From contig NZ_CP060783.1 of NCBI RefSeq assembly GCF_014489535.1, positions 1,364,001-1,428,000 of the forward strand: 64,000 nt of DNA, written 5' to 3'. The DNA is from Diaphorobacter aerolatus (GTDB lineage Bacteria > Pseudomonadota > Gammaproteobacteria > Burkholderiales > Burkholderiaceae_C). A program made the position numbers and the translations under genes. The notes below the pieces were generated by a model that did no database searches, was not told where the DNA came from, and was given only the letters and a program-made list of their open reading frames with translations. Shown piece after piece: positions 58,166-64,000 of the stretch (position 1 is the first letter of the stretch; every line of letters begins with the position of its first letter).

Positions 58166-58833
58166 CAATCACCAACCACACCATCCGTGTCCTGCTCGTC
58201 GATGACCACCCCCTCGTGCGCGACGGCGTGCGCATGCGGCTGGAGGCGACGCCCCACATCCGCGTCGTGGCCGAGGCGGGCTGCGCCGACGAGGCGTTCG
58301 CACTCGCTGGCACCGCCCTGCCGGACATCGTGCTCACCGACATCCGCATGCCAGGTGCGAGCGGCATTCAGCTCACTGCACGCTTTCGCGAACACCATCC
58401 GCTGGTGCGCGTGCTGGTGCTGTCGATGCACCACGATGAGGAATACGTGCGGCGTGCCATGGCACTCGGTGCCAGCGGCTACGTGCTCAAGGACTCTCCC
58501 GCGCAGCAACTCGTCGAAGCCATCGAGCGGGTGCACGCGGGGCGCATGTTCCTGAGTCCTGCCATCGAGACCTTGCTGCACGCGCAGCTCGACGACGTGG
58601 GCAACGAGCGCTCCAACCGCACCCTGACCCCGCGCGAGGCCACCGTGCTCCAGTTGCTGGCGCAGGGCCGCTCCAACAAGGAAATTGCCGAGCTGATGGG
58701 CTCCTCGGTGCGCACGGTGGAAACGCACCGGCTGCACCTGCGCCGCAAGCTGCGCATCGACGGTCGCGCCGCGCTGGTCAAATACGCCGTGGACCACGCC
58801 GACCTGCAGATGCAGCCCTCCTTCCAGGCCTGA
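58162..58833 (+). CDS. LuxR/NarL-family response regulator
   Basis: 223 aa. Receiver domain with VDDHPLVRDG, the phospho-Asp in IVLTDIRMPGASG and Lys in GYVLKDSPAQQ; C-terminal LuxR helix-turn-helix LTPREATVLQLLAQGRSNKE and SVRTVETHRLHLRRKL. Cognate partner of the preceding kinase, from the overlap. Its targets may include the divergent RidA/PLP-enzyme pair. Confidence 0.95.
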   Translation: MTITNHTIRVLLVDDHPLVRDGVRMRLEATPHIRVVAEAGCADEAFALAGTALPDIVLTDIRMPGASGIQLTARFREHHPLVRVLVLSMHHDEEYVRRAMALGASGYVLKDSPAQQLVEAIERVHAGRMFLSPAIETLLHAQLDDVGNERSNRTLTPREATVLQLLAQGRSNKEIAELMGSSVRTVETHRLHLRRKLRIDGRAALVKYAVDHADLQMQPSFQA

Positions 58834-58895
58834 CCGCTGCGCCAGCTTAGACTTGGGGTCTGTTGGCACAACGCCATCGCTTCAGGAGACGGATC

Positions 58896-59348
58896 TTGCC
58901 CAAATTCGTGGACACTTCACCGCCCGGTCAATGCATTTTCTGCCGCCTGGTCTCGCGCGAGATTCCCGCGGCCGTGGTGTTCGAGGACGAACTGACCATT
59001 GCCTTCATGGACCTCGGCCAGGTCACGCCCGGCCATGTGTTGGTCGCGACCCGGCGACATGCCCAAACGCTGTACGACCTCGACGACGCCGAAGCGGCTG
59101 CCGTCATGCAGACCGCGCGCCGCATCGCGTTGGCCGCGCGCAAGGCGTTTCCATCGGCGGGTCTCAGCCTGCTGCAGGCCAACGGTGCAGAGGGCGGACA
59201 GACCGTTGGCCACTTTCACATGCACGTGGTTCCGCGCCACGCCGATGACGGGATCGATCTGACCTGGCCGCGCAAGGAACCCGGCGGCGCCATACTTGCC
59301 GACTACGCCGAGCGCCTGAAAGCGGCCCTTGCCGAATCGCCCCACTGA
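58896..59348 (+). CDS. HIT-family hydrolase
   Basis: 150 aa from a TTG at 58896 with AGGAG seven bases before it; no ATG or GTG fits the domain start. The HIT motif GHFHMHVVPRH is intact, and CIFCRLVSREIPAAVVFED is typical of the N-terminus with a likely Zn site. It hydrolyses nucleotide phosphoramidates or dinucleotides such as Ap4A. Stand-alone, cytoplasmic. Confidence 0.92.
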   Translation: MPKFVDTSPPGQCIFCRLVSREIPAAVVFEDELTIAFMDLGQVTPGHVLVATRRHAQTLYDLDDAEAAAVMQTARRIALAARKAFPSAGLSLLQANGAEGGQTVGHFHMHVVPRHADDGIDLTWPRKEPGGAILADYAERLKAALAESPH

Positions 59349-59438
59349 GCGCAACGCGCCGCCAACACGCTGGTTCTGACCGCAAGACGCTCTCATCATT
59401 GAACTTTCACGCGCTGTCCTGACTCTTACCCAGCGACC

Positions 59439-60278
59439 ATGAAAAAACGCTGGATTGTTGCCTCTTGCGCCCTCGCCACGACGGCGCTCACCACCGGTGC
59501 CGTCGCGCTCGACGCCAAGCAGCGGCAATGGATTTTCCAACCCAGTGACCGCGCCTGGGGCGGCAATCGCGACATGTCGGGGCTTGAGGACGTGTGGATT
59601 CCCCTCTCTACATCCAGGACCGGCGGCGAGAAAAAGCTGCACGCGCTGTGGATGCCTGCGGCGAGTGCCGATGCGCCAGTCATGCTGTATCTGCATGGCG
59701 CGCGCTGGAACGTCTCGGGCTCCGTGCCACGCATCCGGCGCATGCAAAGCCTCGGTTTTTCGGTGCTGGCCGTGGACTATCGAGGATTCGGGCAGAGCAG
59801 CAATGAACTGCCGTCCGAGGCCTCGGCGCTCGAGGATGCGCAGCTTGCCTGGCAGTGGCTCGCCCAACGCGCGCCGCACAGTGATCGCTACATCTTCGGT
59901 CACTCGCTCGGCGGCGCGGTCGCGATCCAGTTGGCGGCCAAGGTGCGCGACGAGCGCGGCACCATCGTCGAGGGCACGTTCACCAGCATCTCCGACGTGG
60001 TGAGCACCTTCAAATGGGGCTGGTTGCCGGTTTCTGCGCTGATCACGCAGCGCTTCGACAGCCTGAGCAAGGTGGCACAGGTCCAGTCGCCACTGCTGGT
60101 CGTGCATGGCAGCGACGACAAGCTGATTCCCGCCGATCTGGGCCGCAGACTCTATGAAGCGGCACCCGGTCCGAAACGGTTTGTGCTGGTCGAAGGCGGC
60201 ACGCACCACAACACCAATTCACTGGGCATCGAGCAGTACCGCAACGGCCTGCGCGAGCTTTTTGAACTGAAGCTCTGA
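59439..60278 (+). CDS. Alpha/beta hydrolase with N-terminal membrane anchor or signal
   Basis: 279 aa. Residues 1-23 are hydrophobic with a basic start (MKKRWIVASCALATTALTTG), a signal or anchor. Catalytic triad is visible: nucleophile in FGHSLGGAVAIQ, acid in VHGSDDKLIP, His in EGGTHHNTNS; LYLHGARWN holds the oxyanion loop. Similar to BEM46/YqkD-type hydrolases. Substrate unknown. Confidence 0.88.
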   Translation: MKKRWIVASCALATTALTTGAVALDAKQRQWIFQPSDRAWGGNRDMSGLEDVWIPLSTSRTGGEKKLHALWMPAASADAPVMLYLHGARWNVSGSVPRIRRMQSLGFSVLAVDYRGFGQSSNELPSEASALEDAQLAWQWLAQRAPHSDRYIFGHSLGGAVAIQLAAKVRDERGTIVEGTFTSISDVVSTFKWGWLPVSALITQRFDSLSKVAQVQSPLLVVHGSDDKLIPADLGRRLYEAAPGPKRFVLVEGGTHHNTNSLGIEQYRNGLRELFELKL

Positions 60279-60443
60279 AATTTCGCCTGCTCCTGCCACC
60301 TGGGCGAACCAGCCTGGCGGGGCGTGAGCGCGGTATCCGGTACGACGCATTTTTCGGACGACAACACGCGGCCGATCTCCCGCTCGCTCTGGAACTGGCC
60401 TATCCCTTCTGATGAGACGCACGTGCTGATGGACAATCGGCAC

Positions 60444-61424
60444 ATGACCGATTTTTCCTCCCTGCCCTGCGTTGCCATCGCCGGGCCCACCGCTTCCGGC
60501 AAGACCGCGGCCGCGCTGCAGTTGGCGGCGAGCCTCGCGCCGGGGCTGGCGGTGGAAATCATCAGCGTCGATTCGGCGCTGGTCTATCGCGGCATGGACA
60601 TCGGCACGGCCAAGCCTTCGCACGCGGAACTCGCGCAGGTGCCGCACCACCTGATCGACATTCTCGATCCGCTCGATTCCTACAGCGCCGCCGATTTCGT
60701 GCGCGACACCGAGCGACTGATCGCGGCGATCCATGCGCGCGGCGCACTGCCGGTGCTGGTTGGCGGCACCATGCTGTACTTCAAGGCGCTGATCGACGGC
60801 ATCGACGACATGCCGCCCGCCGACCCCGAGGTGCGCGCGCGGCTCGACGCTCAGGCCGCCGACATCGGCTGGCCCGCCATGCATGCGCAACTCGCGAAGG
60901 TCGACCCGATCACCGCCGCGCGACTGGCGCCGGGCGACAGCCAGCGCATTCAGCGGGCTCTTGAAGTCTGGCACGTCTCGGGCCAGCCGCTGTCGAGCTT
61001 TCACTCGCGCTCATCGAACAGGAATTCCTCCAGCCTGCTGGCGGCTGACGCGCTCTATTCCCTTGAACCCGACAACCGAGCGTGGCTGCACGAGCGCATC
61101 GCTCAACGCTTTCACGCCATGCTGGACAGCGGTTTTCTCGACGAGATGCACAGGCTGCGCGCGCGCGGCGATCTGCATTCCGATCTGCCGTCGATGCGCT
61201 GCGTCGGCTACCGCCAGGCATGGGAATCACTCGATGGCACGCAGCCGATGTCCACGCTCGCGGAACGCGGAATCGCCGCGACCCGGCAGCTCGCCAAACG
61301 CCAGATCACCTGGTTGCGCAGCATGCCGGAGCGGCATGTCGTGGCCTGCGACCAGCCGCATGCGGCCAGCACGCTCGTCGCTGCCATCGGCCAGCGCATT
61401 CGCGCCTCGGGGCTTCTCGCATGA
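60444..61424 (+). CDS. miaA: tRNA dimethylallyltransferase
   Basis: 326 aa from the ATG at 60444; ATG at 60429 is an equally possible start since neither has a clear ribosome site. P-loop [14 protein letters not shown], then [33 protein letters not shown] and the tRNA-binding [15 protein letters not shown]. It isoprenylates A37 of tRNAs reading UNN codons. Overlaps the next gene by ATGA. Confidence 0.95.
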   Translation: MTDFSSLPCVAIAGPTASGKTAAALQLAASLAPGLAVEIISVDSALVYRGMDIGTAKPSHAELAQVPHHLIDILDPLDSYSAADFVRDTERLIAAIHARGALPVLVGGTMLYFKALIDGIDDMPPADPEVRARLDAQAADIGWPAMHAQLAKVDPITAARLAPGDSQRIQRALEVWHVSGQPLSSFHSRSSNRNSSSLLAADALYSLEPDNRAWLHERIAQRFHAMLDSGFLDEMHRLRARGDLHSDLPSMRCVGYRQAWESLDGTQPMSTLAERGIAATRQLAKRQITWLRSMPERHVVACDQPHAASTLVAAIGQRIRASGLLA

Positions 61425-62085
61425 CGGCGCCGCTGATGCAGTTGCGCGGCCTGACCAAGCGCTACGGTGAGTCGGTGGTGTTCGGCGACGTGGACATGGA
61501 CGTGCACCCGGGCGAATTCATCGCCGTGGTGGGTGAGTCCGGCGTCGGAAAGTCCACGCTGCTCAACTGCATGGCGGGGCTCGATACTTGGGACGCGGGC
61601 ACGGTCACGCATCGCGGCGCCGACCTTGGAGCCATGGACGACAAGGCCCGCGCGATCTGGCGGCGCAGCCACGTGGGCTTCGTCTTTCAGGCCTTCCACG
61701 TGCTGCCGCATCTGGACGTCGCGCAGAACGTCGCACTGCCGCTGATGCTGCTTGAGCACAACGATGCGGCACGCGTGCGCGCGATGCTGCAATCGGTCGG
61801 CCTGGGCGAGATGGGCGCGCGCCTGCCGCAGGAACTGTCTGGCGGGCAGTTGCAGCGCGTGGCGATTGCCCGCGCTCTGGTGCACAAACCGCCACTGCTG
61901 CTTGCGGACGAACCCACGGGCAACCTCGACCCGAGACCGCCGCGCGCGTCATGGATCTGCTGATCGCGCAGACCCGCGAGCACGGCGCGGCGCTGGTGCT
62001 GGTCACGCACTCCGAGAATGCCGCTGCGCGCGCCGATCGCATGCTGCGGCTCACGGCCACCGGAATGCGGCAGCAGCGGCCATGA
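61421..62085 (+). CDS. ABC transporter ATP-binding protein, LolD/MacB type; one frameshift, probably sequence error
   Basis: Repaired length is 221 aa. Walker [10 protein letters not shown], signature [15 protein letters not shown] and Walker [14 protein letters not shown] lie before a shift at CCC 61930-61932; after adding one C it reads [20 protein letters not shown] and ends with the H-loop [10 protein letters not shown]. It powers the FtsX-like permease encoded next (ATGA overlap). Class likely exports lipid, lipoprotein or antimicrobial compounds. Confidence 0.92.
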
Positions 62086-64000
62086 TCACGGCGCTGCTTC
62101 GCACCGTCGTCTGGCAGAACGTTCGCCACCATCCGTGGCGCACCTTGGCGGCGGTGGTTGCGGTGATGCTGGGCGTCGCGCTCGGGCTGTCGGTGCAGTT
62201 GATCAACGCCTCGGCACTCACCGAATTCTCGCGCGCCGTGCGCAGCGTGCAAGGGCAACCCGATCTCGAACTGAGCGCAGCGCACGGCAGCCTGCCCGAG
62301 TCACTGTATGGCGTGGTTGCCACGCAGCCCTCCGTCGCGCTCGCCAGCCCCTGGCTCGATATTTCGGCGCTTGCCCGACGGGTTGATCGAGCGCCGAATG
62401 AAAACGTCGCATTGCGCGTGCTCGGCACCGACACGCTGAGCGTCGCCGCCATGGCTCCTGCGCTCACACCGCGCGCGGCCGAGGGTGCGGACCGGCTCGC
62501 CATCGTCGCGCCCGACACGGTGTTTCTCAATGTCGCCGCGCTCAAGGCCCTCGACATAGCCGACGCCGAATTGCCGCGCGCATACCTGCACCTGCAAAGC
62601 GGCGCTACACAGCGGCGCGTGCAGATCGCGGGCACGATTGCCGCGCCCGGCGCGCCCACCGCCGTCATGGACATCGGCGCGGCGCAGGATTTCTTCGCGC
62701 GCGCGGGCGAGCTGAGCCGCATCGATCTGCAGTTGCGCGAGGGCCTTGATCTCGCGAAGCTGCGGCGTGATTGGCAGTCGCTGCCAGGCTGGCCCGGCAA
62801 TGTCTTGATCAGTGCTCCGGGCGACACCAACGAGCGCGTGGGCAACCTCTCGCGCGCCTATCGCGTGAACCTCACGGTGCTCGCGCTCGTGGCGCTGTTC
62901 ACGGGTGCGTTCCTGGTCTACTCTGTGCTGGCCCTGGGCGTCGCGCAGCGCGCGCCGCAACTCGCGCTGATCGCGGTGCTCGGCGTGACGCCGCAGCAGC
63001 GGCGCGTGCTGGTGCTGGCCGAAGCGGGCCTGATCGGCGTGATCGGAAGCGTGCTGGGCGTGGCGTTGGGTGCGGCGCTGGCGGCGCTCGCGCTCAGGCT
63101 GCTCGGAGGCGATCTGGGCGGCGGCTATTTCGCCGGCGTGCAGCCGCAGCTGCAATGGAGCGGCGCCACGGCCTGCATCTATGGCCTGCTCGGCGTGATG
63201 GCGGCGCTCGTTGGCGGCTGGTGGCCCGCGCGCCAGGCCTTGGCGCTGCCGCCCGCGCAAACGCTCAAGGGCCTGGGTGCCATGACGCGCGCGCCGCACA
63301 AACCCTGGCTGGGTCTTGCGCTGCTCGTCGCGAGCGCGGCGCTCGCGAGCGTGCCACCGGTTCAGGGCATTCCGGTCGCCGCCTATGTGGCCGTGGGCCT
63401 GCTGCTGATCGGCGGCATCGCCCTGTTGCCATGGATTGTTCAGGGACTGCTGCGGCTCGCGCTGCCACTCGCGCGCACGCGTGTGCTGCCTTTGTTGACC
63501 GCCGAGCGCGCGCACCGCATGCGCGGCGTTGCCGCCGTGGCGGTGGGCGGTGTCGTCGCGAGCCTGAGTCTTGCGGTTGCGCTCACGGCCATGGTCAGCA
63601 GCTTTCGCGCGTCGGTCAGTCAATGGCTGGAAACCGTGGTGCCCGCACCCCTGTATGTGCGGGCCGCTGGTTTGCCATCGGGCGACGACGCCGCGATCTT
63701 CTCGTCCGCCCAGATACGCGCCATCTCCCGACTCGGGGACGTCGAGCGTCTACAGGCCCAACGCGTGAGCAGCCTGCGCCTGAGCGCGACGCAGGCGCCG
63801 CTCACGCTGATTGCCAAACCGATTGCCGGCTCACGCGTCGAAGCGGCGCTTCCTCTGGTGAGCGCGCCACTCGAAGCTCGGTCGGGGACGATCCCGGTCT
63901 ATGTCAGCGAGGCCGTTCAGGCACTCTACGGAGTGCATGTGGGCGACGAATGGCCCGAGCTGTCGCGCGCGCTGCAACCCCAGGCAGGCAGCGCGGACCC
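62082..64000 (+). CDS. FtsX-like ABC permease, partial; runs off the window end
   Basis: 639 codons are visible without a stop. N-terminal membrane segment (LAAVVAVMLGVALGLSVQL), a large extracytoplasmic domain (residues about 50-260), then a cluster of membrane segments from VNLTVLALVALFTGAFLVYS with the FtsX core LGVTPQQRRVLVLAEAGLIG, and a second such block beginning near PLLTAERAHRMRGVAAVAVG. The architecture matches large YbbP-type permeases paired with a LolD-like ATPase, which export lipophilic substrates or act on the envelope. Confidence 0.9.
   Translation, partial: MITALLRTVVWQNVRHHPWRTLAAVVAVMLGVALGLSVQLINASALTEFSRAVRSVQGQPDLELSAAHGSLPESLYGVVATQPSVALASPWLDISALARRVDRAPNENVALRVLGTDTLSVAAMAPALTPRAAEGADRLAIVAPDTVFLNVAALKALDIADAELPRAYLHLQSGATQRRVQIAGTIAAPGAPTAVMDIGAAQDFFARAGELSRIDLQLREGLDLAKLRRDWQSLPGWPGNVLISAPGDTNERVGNLSRAYRVNLTVLALVALFTGAFLVYSVLALGVAQRAPQLALIAVLGVTPQQRRVLVLAEAGLIGVIGSVLGVALGAALAALALRLLGGDLGGGYFAGVQPQLQWSGATACIYGLLGVMAALVGGWWPARQALALPPAQTLKGLGAMTRAPHKPWLGLALLVASAALASVPPVQGIPVAAYVAVGLLLIGGIALLPWIVQGLLRLALPLARTRVLPLLTAERAHRMRGVAAVAVGGVVASLSLAVALTAMVSSFRASVSQWLETVVPAPLYVRAAGLPSGDDAAIFSSAQIRAISRLGDVERLQAQRVSSLRLSATQAPLTLIAKPIAGSRVEAALPLVSAPLEARSGTIPVYVSEAVQALYGVHVGDEWPELSRALQPQAGSAD

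Overview
The window is about 64 kb of GC-rich chromosome from a betaproteobacterium, most likely Burkholderiales, family Comamonadaceae. The protein sequences, the arrangement ppk2 / SirB1-like / murJ / rpsT / DUF3579 / argD-argF, the Neisseria/Bordetella-type porin and the sulfur and purine catabolic loci fit that group; the genus cannot be fixed from sequence alone.

Layout. 1-3627: housekeeping block (ppk2 fragment, SirB1-like, murJ, and rpsT on the other strand). 3864-11665: orphan type VI secretion cargo module on the minus strand, vgrG - PAAR/Rhs - signal-peptide ankyrin protein. The Rhs tip carries a phospholipase A2-like CSAHDRCY motif, and the ankyrin gene overlaps its stop codon, so it is the obvious immunity candidate. 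11970-14455: nitroreductase, a complete IS3-family element with terminal repeats and a 3-bp target duplication, and DUF3579. 14775-16909: argD-argF. 17042-23318: LysR regulator divergent from an aminotransferase, a polar amino acid ABC transporter and an RraA/HMG-aldolase-like protein. 23347-25917: feoA-feoB plus a Cys-rich membrane protein. 26327-31244: sulfide/sulfur oxidation operon fccA-fccB-yeeE-fccB2-soxY-soxZ. 31278-34318: YkgJ-like protein, kynB, a lactate-permease-family transporter and its divergent XRE/cupin regulator. 34334-47083: purine use locus with adenine-deaminase-type enzyme, Rieske oxygenase, two BMP-family binding lipoproteins, an ATPase and two permeases on the minus strand, and divergent xdhA-xdhB. 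47202-54088: Bcr/CflA MFS pump, diguanylate cyclase, Crp/Fnr regulator, porin and glycerate kinase. 54195-56187: a Tat-signal class V PLP enzyme with a lipobox beside a RidA-family protein with a lipoprotein signal, which looks like extracytoplasmic PLP/imine chemistry. 56711-64000: two-component system, HIT protein, alpha/beta hydrolase, miaA and a LolD/FtsX-type ABC exporter running off the end.

A global caveat: 14 genes, many of them ordinary metabolic genes, are interrupted by a total of 21 single-base losses. At 20 of the 21 sites, adding one G or C to a G/C run of 3-5 restores the family sequence, and every repaired gene length becomes a multiple of three. This looks like sequence error in G/C homopolymers rather than real decay. 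Those genes are annotated here as single CDS spans with the shift positions given.
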